From: Acytostelium subglobosum LB1
Taxonomy: Eukaryota > Evosea > Eumycetozoa > Acytosteliales > Acytosteliaceae
DNA length: 64,000 bases
Direction of reading: 5' to 3'
Assembly (NCBI RefSeq): GCF_000787575.1
Contig: NW_012236517.1
Span: 525,459 to 589,458, forward strand
Shown piece after piece: positions 46,418 through 59,077 of this stretch. The position numbers and the translations under genes are program-made. How positions within the stretch are numbered: the first letter of the stretch is position 1; each line of letters starts with the position of its first letter. The notes under the pieces are model-generated. The model did not search any database. It was not told where the DNA came from and saw nothing but the letters and a program-made list of their open reading frames with translations.

Positions 46418-47675
46418 TCACAACCAATCGGACTGATTGATATTAGCTAAGCATTGATATTGACATTGACATTGACATTGACATACCCTTATACCTGTCC
46501 ATTTTATTTGATCGCTTCCATCACATTGTTTAAACTAAGCGCCTTTTTTCACTCTTTGACTTCCCATTTCTTCAGGTATCCAAGGATAATTAACATGGTA
46601 ATCATTATCTCATTATATTGATTGAGGAGTTAACTCACTTCCTTCAACATTTCACTCATTCGGACGATGGTACAGGACTGGACCAGACTTCAATTTAGAT
46701 CTTCACAATGGATACTCAATCAACCATTTGGAATAGTATATAAACTTAGAAATCATTCATTAACTTCAGTTGCTCAATCAGGCCTGGGCGGGTTATTGTT
46801 GTTGTTGCCAGCACCATAACGCTATAGTTGATAAAGGTGTTGTTCTGTTACTAGCATACATATATTTAAAGCAACAACAGCCTTTAGAGCATGTTTGAAT
46901 TCACCACTCATACTATCACGTGCGTTGCTGGCTCGCTGGCTTGGGCTCGATAACTCGCTGGCTGGCTGGCTGGCTGGCTGGGACTTTATTGTGGTTGGTT
47001 GTCAGCAGCAACAACAATGTTCACAGTGGAGTGGCCTCCATCAGTAGTCGTAGTTTTGAAGGAAGGCGTGACTGACAAGTGAGAGTGTACACACCATATA
47101 AATATATATTTGTACACTTCTATCTCTCTTATGTGTACACATTGAAAGTAGAGAGATAAGTGTGTGTGAGAGTGGAGAGTCCTTGAAAGTGGATCACTTC
47201 ACCTAACTAACTGGGGCTATAACTAGCCAAACTAAGTTAGTGTTACTAAACACTCAAACACACACATTCACACCCACGTCGATGGATGCAACCAAAGTGT
47301 TTCCAAACACCTACTCTCATCACTCGTGACCCCCTTGCTACAGCCACGCCTCTACGCACACATGCTGCTCAAGATGCTGCTCATACCTACCACTACTACT
47401 AACACTGAACACATGTGTGTGTAAAGTGAGCAAGCAATATACACATGTGCCCTCGTATGTGAATGAATGTATGAATGTAATGAATGAATATAATGATTGA
47501 ATGATTGAGGACCCACCTCATACAATACAACCATTTAGCTTACAACTTCTACATACATATACATATACATATAATAAATATAACATACAACTAAAGCCTC
47601 TCCTCTGCAGCATCTAAAACCTAAAGGTCTCCCTCCTCCTCCTCCTCCAGTAGAGTAATATTTAGTATTGATAAA
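46418..47675. other. Long intergenic region
   Basis: 1.26 kb, divergent upstream region for the 94-aa gene and the tetraspanin. A GGCT repeat lies at 46957-46980, GTGTGTGAGAG-type sequence around 47160, and a CTC/CCT-rich tract (47627-47650) just before the tetraspanin start. No gene is supported. Confidence 0.45.
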
Positions 47676-48443
47676 ATGGTAGATACTTCCGATCTCCTAC
47701 CAAAGACTCCAAGGTACTTGAAGGTGCCCTTGATTATTTTGAATGCCATCCTATGGGTATGTATTAGTAATATTAGTATTAGTATTAGTTATAGTAATAG
47801 TACATTAAACTAACTCACTCAATCACATTACTATCTACCTATCTATATTAATAAATAGGTACTAGGACTGGTATTGGTTATTTGTGGTGGCATTGCCTTG
47901 TCACAACTGTCACATTTGAATGACATACTCAATGTATCATTGCCAGCGGGCATTATTGTCATTGGTGTGTTCTTCATGGTGCTCACCATTGTTGGTTGCG
48001 TCGTTGCCTACAGAGAGAAGCTGGTCGGCCTTGTGTTCTACACAATCTTCCTGCTGGTTCTCTTGGTGTGTCTGATCGGTGTCGGTGGTGGCGCCTTCTC
48101 CTACCGCAACAATGCCGCCGAGCCATTGGGCATTGCCTGGAACAAGTCGACCGAGGACGAGCGCAAGTTTGCCGAGAACTACTTCAAGTGCTGCTGCTGG
48201 AACCAGGATGTCAACTCCTGTGGCCCCGCCTGCATGTCCAACTCCACTGGCACCAACGAGAGAAACGCCACCTCTGACTACCCATACTGCAAGGGTGTCA
48301 TTGTCGACTTTGTCATGAAGAACATGTACATTGCTGGTGCTGCCGGTGTCACTGTCGGTGTCATCGAGTTCATCTCCATGCTGTTCGCGCTGTTCTTGAT
48401 CGTCAGAATCTGCCGCAACCCAAGACCAAAGTCATACGATTAA
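47676..48443 (+). CDS. Tetraspanin
   Basis: Four-pass membrane scaffold protein. Exons 47676-47756 and 47859-48443 give 221 aa. Membrane segments: IILNAILWVLGLVLVICGG, AGIIVIGVFFMVLTIVGCVV, VFYTIFLLVLLVCLIGVGGG and a last one from AAGVTVGVIEFISMLFALFL. The large loop (~residues 105-180) has FKCCCWNQDVNSCGPAC, a variant of the CCG/PxxC tetraspanin signature, and an N-glycosylation site (NSTG). The cytosolic tail is short and basic. The size is small but usual for dictyostelid tetraspanins. The intron lies in the first membrane segment. Confidence 0.9.
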
Positions 48444-49724
48444 TATTTCCAAGCGTCGTCGTCGTCCCAAAGACCGTCCTTCCATCCCACACACATCATT
48501 GATTGGATTGCTGGACAACAACAACACAACACCATTATGTTAAATCACAACACCAAATAACCATATACAACAAAGTAATAATAATAATAAGATATATTAG
48601 AGATAACCAAAACAACAAACAACAATGATAGGTCCCTGCCTCACTTACTCCCCATTCATTCAATGGATGGATGGACATGTTCCAGGGCCTCTTCTTAAAC
48701 AACTTCCAATAACACCTCTGTTTGAAATCTAATCAAATAAAGACCCAACACAGTAATCTTTCCATCAACTTGTATGACTGGTCTTTTGATCATTTGATCT
48801 TCGTCATCAACAACATCATCATCATTAACTGACACTTACTTATTTGGTTAGTTTAAGCATCTTAGGTGTAGGACGAGATTACATAGATACACAGAGAGGA
48901 CGGAGAGGAGGAGTCAAAGGTCAGAATGATCGCGAACCTATTCGGAATATGTTATTATTATTGTGGAGTCAAAACTGGATATTTGAGCGTGTGCAAGGTC
49001 AAAGAGGGCACTTTGGTGGGCCATGTATGAGAGTTTTGTGCCCACGATCACTTCAAGTGTGTACCGATGATGGACAATCTGTAGGAAAGTTCCAATCTAA
49101 ATGACAATGAAATTGCTGAAATCGAGGCTTTTGGTGCTGTAAAGGTCCTCCAACCAATTGTTTTGAATTTTTTAAATAATTTTGCAGCTCACCCCTCATC
49201 ACTAATCACTCATCAATCAGATGGTCCACCTCCTTGCAGGCATCGGCGGCCTTTGCCTAGAGTGGGTGGTAGGGTGATCCGGAATTACTACTACTAAATC
49301 TCTACTACCATTACGAAAACAATCAAACAAACAAATAGCAAATCAAACAACAACCTTGTGACATATAGTTAGATATATAGATAGAATATAAATTATAACT
49401 TTGTGTTTTACAATACTAAAGTTTAAACATAAGATAGATAGTTAGAGACAAGTGATTGCTTTGACTAAAAGTGATAACAAGTGTGTTTTGTTTGTTTGCG
49501 TGTTAAAGACCAACACCATCAGATATTTAATCATTCGTTTCATCATCAATATCGACCACCCCAATCCCAACCCCAACCCCAACAACACAACAACAAGTGT
49601 CCACACGTCTCGCCTGTATTTTACAACAATAGCAACAACATAAACAATAACAACAAAGTATTATTTGTACTACATACATATAATATAACATACATATAAC
49701 TTCGCCACACATAAATAAGTAAAG
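48444..49724. other. Long intergenic region
   Basis: 1.28 kb between the tetraspanin stop and the hydrolase start. It includes the tetraspanin 3' UTR (AATAATAATAATAAG around 48577) and a CCCCAACCCCAACCCC-type tract at 49560-49585, telomere-like only by chance. Nothing coding is seen; a frame at 48844-49104 has no recognisable content. Confidence 0.45.
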
Positions 49725-50957
49725 ATGTTTGATTCATGGAAGAACTGGAAGTGGATAAAGTCCTCGAATGATGAGCTGGAGAGCGCGGAGAAGAGGATTA
49801 TGGAGACCATCACCACTCCATTCGAACAAAAGATGGTCAAGGTTGGAGAGTATCAGATCAACACAATCAAGGCTGGCAAGGGTGAGCCACTGCTTCTTAT
49901 ACATGGTTATGGAGCCGGTGTCGGCTTCTGGTGTGCCAACATAGACTTCCTTGCACAACATTATACAGTAGTATGTAGAGAGATAGAGAGTGTGGTCACC
50001 AGATCCAAGACGGGCCTCCTCCTCTAACAATCCAATCAATCAATCAATCAAACATTATAGTATGCTATTGACTTGCTGGGCTTTGGCAGGAGTTCAAGAC
50101 CTGATGTTTCGGACTTAAAGACAAGTGAGGAGGCTGAGAACCTGTGGATCACATCCATTCATGGATGGTCTGAGCAGGTTGGTCTGGAGAAGTTCAATCT
50201 ACTCGGTCACTCACTGGGAGGATACATCTCCACCTGTTTCACTCTCAGACATCCAGAGAAGGTAAAGAGCCTTGTATTGGCCGATGCCTGGGGATTCGCA
50301 GAGCGTCCATCAAACTATGAAGACAGAATATCACTACCGTACGTATCCCGTGTTTGGACTTGATCAAAGGGGCATGACCAAGTCAAGGACCAAGTTGGAC
50401 CAGCTCACTAACTCAATCAATCAATCAATAGATTTAAACTACTATTCAAGTTCGTAAGCCCAGAGGTACCTCTAAGCATGCTTAGAACGTTTGGACCATT
50501 TGGACAGGACCTTATATATAAATGCCGACAGGATCTCTTGAACAAATTCCAACACATATTCCCAGACGATGGCATGCAGAACAATACAACGCATCCGAAT
50601 CGCGTTGCTCAATATATATATCATGCCAATGCACGCGAGCCAGCCACTGGCGAGTGCCTCTTTGGTCTGCTGACTCTGCCCTACGGCTGGGCTGCCAACC
50701 CGCTGATCAACCGCATCAAGGCCATCCACCCATCGATCGACGTCACTCTCATGTACGGCTCCAACACCTGGATCGATCACAACACTGGCGTCATCCTCAA
50801 AGAGAAGATGGACAACATCAAGGACGTTGTCATCATTGAGGACAGCGGCCATCACGTGTACATCGACAACATTAACCAATTCCACTCCTCCATTCTCAAG
50901 GCAACGCTGCCAAAGGATCGCCGAGACCAGCTCTTTGCCGATCCAACCAGTTTATAA
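49725..50957 (+). CDS. Alpha/beta hydrolase of the ABHD4/ABHD5 family
   Basis: Lipid hydrolase or lysophosphatidic acid acyltransferase type protein, cytosolic or on lipid droplets. Exons 49725-49970, 50061-50338, 50432-50957 give 349 aa, exactly the family length. N-terminal WKNWKWIKSSNDELESAEKR matches the Trp-rich lead. LLLIHGYGAGVGFW is the oxyanion loop, DLLGFGRSSRP follows, GHSLGGY holds the nucleophile Ser near residue 132, the acid lies near MYGSNTWID, and GHHVYIDN gives the catalytic His. Since Ser is present (animal ABHD5 has Asn), the protein should be catalytically competent, more like ABHD4 or plant ICT1B-type enzymes. Confidence 0.93.
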
Positions 50958-51116
50958 CTAGTTCATCAAGACAATAACTAGTATAAATAAATATGTGATA
51001 TGTTCAATGAATCAAATGGCAGTCATGATGCCGTATTGTATTGTATTGTGTAGAGTTGAGTTGATTGTCTGTTTGTTGCGTTGGTTTGGTGGATAGGGTA
51101 CATGAAGAGAGGATGT

Positions 51117-54100
51117 CTATTCGCTCTCATCGAATGTGTAGTCGTCGCCACTGTCATCAGAGGCAAAGTACTTGAGTTGTGGAAGTGCTCGTCTTGGACG
51201 AGTGACCACGTTGAGAGTCGCTACGTCAACGTCTTGAGTATCATCATCGTCGTCATCACTGTCAATGAATGAGTCATCTTCGCTGGCCTTCTTTTTTGTG
51301 GTCTTCTTGGTGGTGGCAGCAGCAGCCTTCTTGGTTGTGGCCTTGGGTGCAGCCTTGGACTTGGGCGGGACTGGCTTGGTGACTGTCTCCTTGGTCTTCT
51401 TGGCGGGCTGTACAAAGTCCACATCATCATCGTCGTCATCCTTGTCCAGGTCCATTGAATCATCCAGATTGATGGATTGCTGGGCAACCTTGGTAAAGTA
51501 CGAGTCGATCTTCTTGGCGGTCGTGGTCGTCGTAGGCTCATCATCCTTCTTTCTCTTGCCAGTGGTCTTGGGCTCTGCTGGTGCAACAGCAGCAGCCTTT
51601 GTCGTCTTCTTTGCAGGCGCTGGGGGTTCATAGTCGTCATCAGAGTCCTTCTTGGCAGGTTTCCTTGGGGCAGCCTTTCTCTTCTTTGCCTTTGCCAATG
51701 TGCCCTTTCCCTTGGATATCTTCCTAAAGTGCTCGCCCTGCTTTCTCAGCTCTGAATCCTCATGGTCTTGTTTCTGTTTGTTTGATTGTTTGGTTGTTAG
51801 TCAAGTTGCACTCGTGTGCAGGTCATGCCCGATGCGATAACATACGTCGAGCTCTTCTGTGAGCAAGTCCAAGTCATCCATGTACATCTTGGAGATTGCT
51901 GTTGCCTTGGTGGCGTCCAGCTCGGCCTTCTTCTCATCGCGCTCCTTGAGGATCTTTTGAACACGCTCCAGTGTCAAGGACCACAATGGCATCGAGAGGA
52001 GATAGTCGTAGCCCTTGGACTCGTTGTCCAACTCCATCTTGTCCTCGCCCTCGTCCTCCTCATTCTCTGACTCGACGGCCAACTCCTCCTCCTCCTTCTC
52101 CAACTTGGACTTTTTCAGCTTCGACTTGGCCTTGTTTGAAGCGCTGCCTACAAACTGATCAAACTTCATCTCCTTCAGCTTCTTGATGAGGTCTGTCTTC
52201 TTGACGTTGGAGATGATCAACTCCTTGTTGATAACTGCAAGGATGAATCTCGCCTTGTTGGAGAGCCTGCTAAACTCTTCGCCAAGCTTGTCACAGAGGT
52301 AGTCCTATATGGTGTACGTGATCATGAGTGTCAGTGATTGATTGATTGAGTGAGTGTGGCGTGCGATTAACTTACCTTTCTCTTCTGATAGTACTGCATA
52401 CGAAGATCGAAGAAGTACCTGAGGATCTCGATTGGTGTTGCGAACTGTTTGATCTTGCCATTCTCGTCAAACACAGTCATGTTGGTCTCGGCCAGCTTGG
52501 ACTCGAGCTTGAACACCTTGACAACGTCAAGCTCATCGACAGGCACCACAGTCTCGATAATAAAGTGGATCGAGTCCTCTGTGCCTTGGTTGGACATGGA
52601 CTTGACGATGGGCTGAGATATCTTGCCTGGCTTTTCATCATCACTCTCGTCGTCGCCCTTCTTCTTGGTCTTTCTGGCCTTGGTCACCTTGGTTGTTGCG
52701 ACCTTGCCTGCCTTGAAGTCCTTGAGCTTCTTCTTGGTCTCCTTGAGCTTCTGCTTTTGCTCGGGGTCGATCAGATGTTGTATCAGCTCCTTGAAGTCGG
52801 CGGTCCAGTACTCGATGGGCAGCTCGGTGATCTCCAAGCGATACTCATCCAGTTTCTTCCAAGTGCCACGCACGACGTAGTTGGATGTCTTGCCACCGAC
52901 GTACTCGACCGTTCCACGGAAGCCACGGTACCATGGCATGATGGCCGTGGGCTCCTCACCATTGAGCATACGTTTGATGTTCTCAACGAGGTCGCGTGGG
53001 TTGTAGCTGGGGATGGTGGACGACCAACCCGTACCAATACCCTTGCTGCCATTGACCAGGATGGTTGGGATGGTGGGCATGTACCATCTGGGCTCGACAC
53101 GCTTGCCATCGTCGGTCAGCTGTGTGAGCAAAGCGTCGTCCTGCTCGCAAAAGAGGGCACGGGCGATGGTCTGCAACTTGGTCGTGATGTAACGAGGCGC
53201 TGACGAATCCTTGCCTCCGTTCAGACGACTGCCAAAGCCACCACCGGGGTAGAGGAAGTTGACGTTGTTCGATCCAACATACTTCTGGGCCATGCCAATG
53301 ATGGCCTGCGCCAAACTCTGGTCGCCATGATGGTAGGCGCTGTGCTCGCCCACGTATCCAATCAGCTGATCGACCTTGATCTCCTTCTTGAGGTTTCTCT
53401 TGAAGCACGAGAACAGGATCTTGCGCTGCGATGTCTTGAGGCCGTCCACCACCGACGGGATCGAACGCTCACAGTCGGCAATCGAGAAGAGGATCAACTC
53501 CTTGTCGATAAAGTCTGTGATGCTGACTGACTTGGTGCCGTACTGGTCGAGGTAGGTGCCTGGCGTGAACTCCTCCATCCACTTCTTTCTGTCGTCGGCA
53601 CGCTTCTTGTTGAAGGCCTTGTCGATGGCGTCGTCGGCCGTCTCGTCCCATGAGAAGTCGATCTTGTGTGACTCGATCTTGCTGAAGTACTCCTTGCCCT
53701 CCTCGGGCTTGCTGGTTCCCAGTCCCTTGTAGTACTTGATTTCGTAGCCCTTGGCGCCGTTGTTGGCCTCGCGCCACTTGAGGAACTCGGGGATCGTGAA
53801 GAAGCTGATTGGCTTGCTGCCCTTCTTGCTGACCTTGATGATAGGGGTGATGAACTCCACGAGGAAGCCGTCGATCTTGAGGAGCGAGGGCCAGAAGTGG
53901 TGCACAAAGTTGATCAGCAGACCCTTGATGTGAGAGCCGTCGTGATCCTGATCAGTCATGATCATCACGTGACCGTAGCGCAGCGACTTGACGTCATCGT
54001 ACTCCTTGCCATGTTGCAGACCGATGATGGTGGTGAGGTTGTTGATCTCTTCGTTGGCAATCACCGAGCGCTGCTCGACATCGCGCACATTGAGCAACTT

Positions 54101-55937
54101 TCCCTTGAGCGGGAAGGCACCGTAGTGGTCCCATCCGACAACACTGATTCCTGCGACGGCCAGCGTCTTGGCCGAGTCTCCCTCTGTCAAGATCAGTGTG
54201 CAGTCCTCCGAGTGTGCAGTTCCTGCCATATTAGCCTCGTCCAGCTTTGGTATATTAACCTTGCCCTTCTTGACCACTGTGGTCGATCTCTTCATTGCCA
54301 GGTCATCCTTATGCTTGGCGTATGATATAATCTGAGCCACGATACCAGACTTGGGGTCGACGACTATGATTGTATGAATGAGTTAGTTGCCGGCGATTGA
54401 TTGAGTGATGGGCTAGTGATGACATACCTTTCTTGAGGAATATGGCAGATGGATGGCATGTTGAGCCGAATGATGTGATCTTGCTGCTGAGTGTCTCTTT
54501 GGTCTGCGAGTCAAAGGCAGGGTTCTCAATCAATGAGTTGACAAAGACAAAGATATGGTTCTTGATGAAGGCCGGCTTGACTTCCATGCCACCCTTGTTT
54601 TTCTTGGCGACGGCCTTGCCAATTTCTGTGATGACGTCGCCCAGCGCATGGGTGACGTGCGTGCCTCCCTTGGGCGTACAGATCGAGTTGACAAAGCTGA
54701 CCTGGTTGGCCTGGCCTTCCATGGACAGGGCGATGGCGATCTCCCAACGTTCGTTGACGCGCTCATAGTAGACCTCGGGCGCATTGTCCACCGACTTGAA
54801 GTAGACCTTGATGTAGCTCTTGAAGTCCTTGAACGAGATGTCCTTGCCATTGAGCGTGACCGTCAGGCCTTGGTTGCAGCCGGCCACGTCGTACACACGC
54901 TTGGTGAGCAGGGCCACATTGTCGTCGTCGCCCAGACTCAGCATGCCAAACTTGGAGAGGTCGGGATAGAACGTGATCTGTGTGTAGTCGGTCTTCTTTG
55001 TGTATTTGGTCTTGACTGGCTCATTCTTTGACTTGAGGTTGTTCTTGAACGTCTGCTGGAACAGGAAGCCATTGTCGGCGTCGGCGCACTCCACATCGAA
55101 CCGCGTCGAGAAGGCGTTGGCCAGCTTGGCGCCAAAGCCGTTCCTACCACCGGCCAGACGCTTCTCCGTGTCGTCGTAGTTGGAGCTGGTCAACAGATGG
55201 CCAAAGATGAGCTCGGGCACGAGCATCTTCTCCTTCTTGTGCATCTCGACGGGGATGCCCGGACCGTCGTTCCAGACGGATATGCGGTTGGTGGCCACGT
55301 CGATCTCGACGGCGATCTTCTTCATCTTCTTCTTGCCTTCGGGCACGGGGCGCTGGAGGTTGTCGGCGGCATTCACCAGGATCTCGTCAAAGATCTTGTA
55401 GAGGCCGGGTACAAAGGTGGTCTTGCGCTTGACCATGCGCTCGTCCTCCCAGATCCACAGCTCCTCCTCTTGCTTCTCGGTCGAGCCGATGTAGGTATCG
55501 GGACGCAGCAGGATCTGATCGAGCAGCTCCATCTTTTGGTAGGTCTCTTCGACCGTCTTGTTCTTGCCCTTGGTGATGTTGACCTTTGGTTGTGGCTTTG
55601 GTGGTGCGTCATCTTCGTCGTCATCCACTATAAATGTATCGTCATCATCATCAACTGCCGTCTTCTTCTTTGTTGTTGTCGTGGTCTTCTTGGCTGCTGG
55701 TGCTCTCTTCTTCTTTGGAGCGGCATCTTCATCCTCATCATCTTCATCCACTGCCTTCTTCTTTCTTGTTGTTGTGGTTGTGGCCTTCTTTGCAGCAGCA
55801 GCAGGTTTCTTTGTTGCAGCTGACGTTGTCTTCTTAGCTGCTGGTGCCTTCCTCTTCTTTGGTTTCTCATCCTCGCTCACATAATCATCTTCACTCTCCT
55901 CATCTGAGGATGGTGACCAATCTTCATCGTCCGACAT
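51117..55937 (-). CDS. top2: DNA topoisomerase II
   Basis: Double-strand-passing ATP-dependent topoisomerase of the nucleus. Exons 55937-54428, 54363-52376, 52304-51846, 51773-51117 give 1537 aa. An acidic/Lys-rich extension (~110 aa) precedes the GHKL ATPase (GRNGFGAKLANAFSTRF near 264). TOPRIM residues LTEGDSAKT (~560) and DQDHDGSHIKG (~637) are intact. The cleavage Tyr sits in PRYITTKL (~895). IGTGWSSTIPSYNPRDL and the coiled-coil and tower regions follow. The Lys/Ala/Asp-rich C-terminal domain ends DDYTFDESE. All catalytic parts are present. Head-to-head with cornichon (307-bp promoter), with an E2F-like site 128 bp upstream of the ATG. Confidence 0.97.
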
Positions 55938-56244
55938 ATTAATATATTATATAATGTATATAAGTATATAAGTATGTATATGTATGTATAAGTAATATCT
56001 GTTCTTCTGACTATATTGACAATAAGTTGAGGGACTATTCATTGTCTTCCACGAACTATTATTAGCGCGCCAACTTTCAAATAGGGTTATCTTGTTAAAA
56101 CTTTGAAGTTCAAATAATTACAATTCAATTTATGGGTTTGGACAACATTGACATTGAATGATCTTCAAACTAGTCATTCTTCATTTATTTATTTACACTT
56201 GTACATATACATAACATATACATATATATATTAGCGTTACAAAG
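55938..56244. promoter_or_regulatory. Shared promoter of top2 and cornichon
   Basis: 307 bp between two divergent start codons, A/T-rich. It includes GTTGGCGCGC on the minus strand (56065-56074), close to the E2F consensus TTTSSCGC, and a TATA-like run next to each gene. Confidence 0.5.
56065..56074 (-). promoter_or_regulatory. E2F-like site upstream of top2
   Basis: Minus strand reads TTGAAAGTTGGCGCGCTAAT around this core. The GGCGCG core in an otherwise A/T-rich promoter of an S/G2-phase gene suggests cell-cycle control. The match to the E2F consensus is partial, and binding is inference. Confidence 0.4.
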
Positions 56245-56898
56245 ATGGATTTCACCTTATTACTATGGTTAGTAGTGTTAGTAATCACCTCAATATTAGT
56301 ATTCTTTGGAGTCTTTAGTGTAAGTCATCACTCTGCTTACTCGCTCACTCACTCATTCAACCAACGACATGACATGTTGATTGATTGACTGATTGATTGA
56401 TCGATCACTGACTACATATTAACAAACATGAATGTTGTAGATCGTTGCATTGACAGACTTGGAGTCAGACTTGGTAAACCCAGTGGACTTGGCGAGGAGA
56501 TTGAACCCTATATTCAAGTTGGAGAATATCATTCACTCAGTGTTGTCAGTGATACTATTGATACACTTTAATATATATCTTATACTTTGGAATCTGCCAT
56601 TGGTCGTTATGCATATAATGTGGTACACCAATGATCAACATCGAGTCTTTGCAACAGAGATATTCCGTGTGTTGCCAGTCTACAAGAAGCGATATACTCT
56701 AAAGACTGCATTCTATATTGTATCATTCTTTATATATTTATATTGGTAAGTACCAGGTGATTATGAACATCCATCCTCCTTCGCTCACATGATCATCAGT
56801 GTCTGACCATCATCCCTTTGATCCCTCACAGTCTCATCCATCACCTGGTAAAGAACTATGGCGACTCAAACAACAGGAGTAACATACCTTTATATTAA
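56245..56898 (+). CDS. Cornichon-family cargo receptor (Erv14/CNIH)
   Basis: ER-to-Golgi cargo receptor recruiting membrane proteins into COPII vesicles. Exons 56245-56319, 56441-56745, 56832-56898 give 148 aa. First membrane helix FTLLLWLVVLVITSILVFFG, then the family signature LTDLESDLVNPVDLARRLNP, a second helix pair (SVILLIHFNIYLILWNLPLV), the HxxWY region, and a last helix FYIVSFFIYLYCLIHHLVKN across the third splice joint. The acceptor at 56830-56831 restores the family C-terminus, whereas reading on at 56746 meets a stop at once. It ends with a short polar tail. Length and order match CNIH1. Confidence 0.92.
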
Positions 56899-57113
56899 AT
56901 AGTGATATCTGTATATATATTTATATTAGATGGTCTTGGACACTCAACCAATCATGCATACATTCATTCTTTCTTTGATGATCAAGATATCAGATTGGAC
57001 ATTTAAATAATATAATTATTCCAGATGTCTGATCATGAATTAATATTTAATTCTTTCATTCTTTCATTTACCATTCCAACTTATGTATATATAAGTATAA
57101 AGATAGATAATCA

Positions 57114-57856
57114 ATGACCAAGACCATGTCTTCATCCACAATACCAAGTCTCGACTCATTGCTCAATGAAATGGATGCCACTTCAGCATTGAACTCCTTT
57201 AGAAATGAACTTGGACAAAGTGATTGGAGAATACAATTCTTTAATTATTATTATGACTTGATGAATGGTAAGAATGATTCCACTACCAAGCAATTAATAG
57301 AGTATCAACCAATATTGAAGTATAAAAGTATTAGTAATATGAAGATGGTAAACGATGTCTTGTTTCAAATAAATATAGCTCCAAGTTTTCAATATTACCA
57401 AGTTCAAGACAATACTTGAATCAATCCATAAATTCGTTAAATATCTCCAAGAGGATGATGAACAATTGTTAGTTGCACTAAACAATCTACATGATATACT
57501 ACAAAGTCATCCAAGTCAAGTAATCTCAAATAGATATACATTAACTTATCAATCTACAATGTGCCAAGTCAAGACTACTCAAACATCTTCATTCAATGGC
57601 AAGGTCAATGATTCGAAAAGACACTGATTCATTCAAGTCTGAGATAATATCAATCAATACAATGTTCAATCCACCTACTACCTCTTCTTCATTGGTTGAG
57701 CATGAGAAGATTGAAGAGACCATTCGTCAACATTATTTGTCCAAGCCAACTATTCAAACTCAAGAGATACTGACATCTAAGATTGAAACATTGATCAATC
57801 ATTCAACTTTGATTCTTCATCATTGTCCATCCAATCAATCAACATTGGAACCATGA
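57114..57856 (+). CDS. Unrecognised small protein, ~212 aa
   Basis: Proposed exons 57114-57347, 57403-57519, 57569-57856; introns of 55 and 49 nt, all phase 0, join three open frames. The protein is helical and polar: DSLLNEMDATSALNSFRNEL, then FKTILESIHKFVKYLQEDDE, SRLLKHLHSMARSMIRKDTD and a C-terminal QHYLSKPTIQTQEILTSKIE. Helices with regular Leu spacing suggest a coiled-coil subunit of a complex. I recognise no family. The joints rest only on frame continuity and GT-AG ends, since no homologue guides them; the second intron donor (CAA|GTAATC) is the weaker. Confidence 0.6.
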
Positions 57857-58219
57857 TATACTTCATTAAATATATGTTCTAACCTTGATATTACCACTTG
57901 TGTCCGAGGGCGAGGGTGAGGGCAATGGTTGAGTGAAATGATGTTGAGTAAGTACCATGACTTGGACTTGTATTGGATATTTTATTATGTTGCCAGAGGC
58001 GGATGGATGGATGGTTGGTCATTCAGAGTTGAATAGATCTTATTCTATACAACGAAAGAAGAAGCCAGGCTTCTTCTCGTCCACGCTAGTACTATCATGT
58101 TGTTGTTGTTGTTAAATACAGATTGATGTTGTTATGATGTTGTTGTGATTGATGTGATTGATGTGATTGATTGAATAATGTTGATTGATTGTTGACTCCC
58201 GCACGCGCGCGAACACATC
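57857..58219. other. Intergenic region (convergent)
   Basis: 363 bp between two convergent genes, carrying both 3' ends. On the minus strand it contains CAACAACAA (58098-58112) and ATCAATC repeats. Nothing else is seen. Confidence 0.4.
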
Positions 58220-59077
58220 TTAACCAAAGAGTGCCTTTGAGATTGAACCCCAGCCCCAGTTCTGGTTGGCAGGCTTGGCATTGTCGGTGGATGTGCCGAA
58301 AGAGACGATGGAGTTCCAGCTCCAGTTGGACTTCTTGGAGGAGTTTGTGTTGCCACCGTTGATCTCGGGCAGGTAGTCGGGCGAGTTGTCCACCTCCTCT
58401 TGACCATCGATCATGAGCGATGCCTGCAGACCGAGTGTGTATCTGATGGCTGCCTTGATCTCGTCGGAGCCGATAGTGCAGCGGATGGTGGCCTGGTAGG
58501 TGTGCAGGTCGATCATGAACGAGATGATGCCCTTGGTCTTGAGCAGACACTCCTCAACCTGCTTCTTCAGGGCCTCGGTGTTCATGCCCTTGATGAAGAA
58601 GATCAGAGTCTTGGCGTTGGAGGCGGCGCCGTTGGGTACGCGGTGCTGGGAGCCGCCGGCAAACTTGTCGCCGACCAGCATGGAGAACGATGTCTGGAGC
58701 TTGACGGGGGCGGGCGCGGCGTGGAACGTAGTGGAGGAGGTAGGTGGTGTCTGAGGTTCCAGCTGGGCGACAATAGCGCTAGATTGTGTTCTGATGGTGT
58801 TGTTGTTTGTGGTGGTGTCGTTGTCGTCGGTGGAGGTGGTGGCCAACTTCTTGAGGCCAGACATGAGACCAGGCTCCTTAAGCATCAGTGGACGGTTGTT
58901 ATCGTTCTGGGCCAACAGACCGAGTGTGTCGAGTGTGGTCGATACGACGGCCTCCTCTGTCGATGACAAAAACATGACCAAAGCTGGCAAACAGCCTTGG
59001 TCCTTAACGATGAACTCTCTGTGATCTGGATCCAATGAGAGTGTATGCAACTGTTGAACGACTGCTAGTGATCCCAT
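58220..59077 (-). CDS. armc1: Armadillo repeat-containing protein 1 (ARMC1) homologue
   Basis: Single exon, 285 aa. The N-terminal ARM segment (LAVVQQLHTLSLDPDHREFI, then VKDQGCLPALVMFL) closely follows the ARMC1 opening ([29 protein letters not shown]). After a Thr/Asn linker comes a ferredoxin-like/HMA-like domain (KTLIFFIKGMNTEALKKQVE, GIISFMIDLHTYQATIRC) found in the same family. The C-terminus is Trp/Ser/Asn-rich (NQNWGWGSISKALFG), also seen in ARMC1. In animals ARMC1 is linked to mitochondrial distribution and the MICOS-MIB complex; the same role here is inferred. GC-richer than its neighbours. Confidence 0.88.
   Translation of the reverse strand: MGSLAVVQQLHTLSLDPDHREFIVKDQGCLPALVMFLSSTEEAVVSTTLDTLGLLAQNDNNRPLMLKEPGLMSGLKKLATTSTDDNDTTTNNNTIRTQSSAIVAQLEPQTPPTSSTTFHAAPAPVKLQTSFSMLVGDKFAGGSQHRVPNGAASNAKTLIFFIKGMNTEALKKQVEECLLKTKGIISFMIDLHTYQATIRCTIGSDEIKAAIRYTLGLQASLMIDGQEEVDNSPDYLPEINGGNTNSSKKSNWSWNSIVSFGTSTDNAKPANQNWGWGSISKALFG

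Noticed and set aside
49560-49585. CCCCAACCCCAACCCC tract as an internal telomere repeat
   Set aside because: It is only a few units long inside a 5' flank and mixed with CAACA repeats; chance simple sequence is the simpler reading.
52346-53203. 285-codon open frame on the plus strand across top2
   Set aside because: It is antisense to the conserved topoisomerase II core; GC-rich third codon positions leave the opposite strand open. The same holds for plus-strand frames at 54555-55031 and 55197-55823.
58400-58966. 188-codon plus-strand frame opposite ARMC1
   Set aside because: Antisense shadow of a well-supported ARMC1 homologue; the translation is Gly/Val/Leu-rich without any motif.
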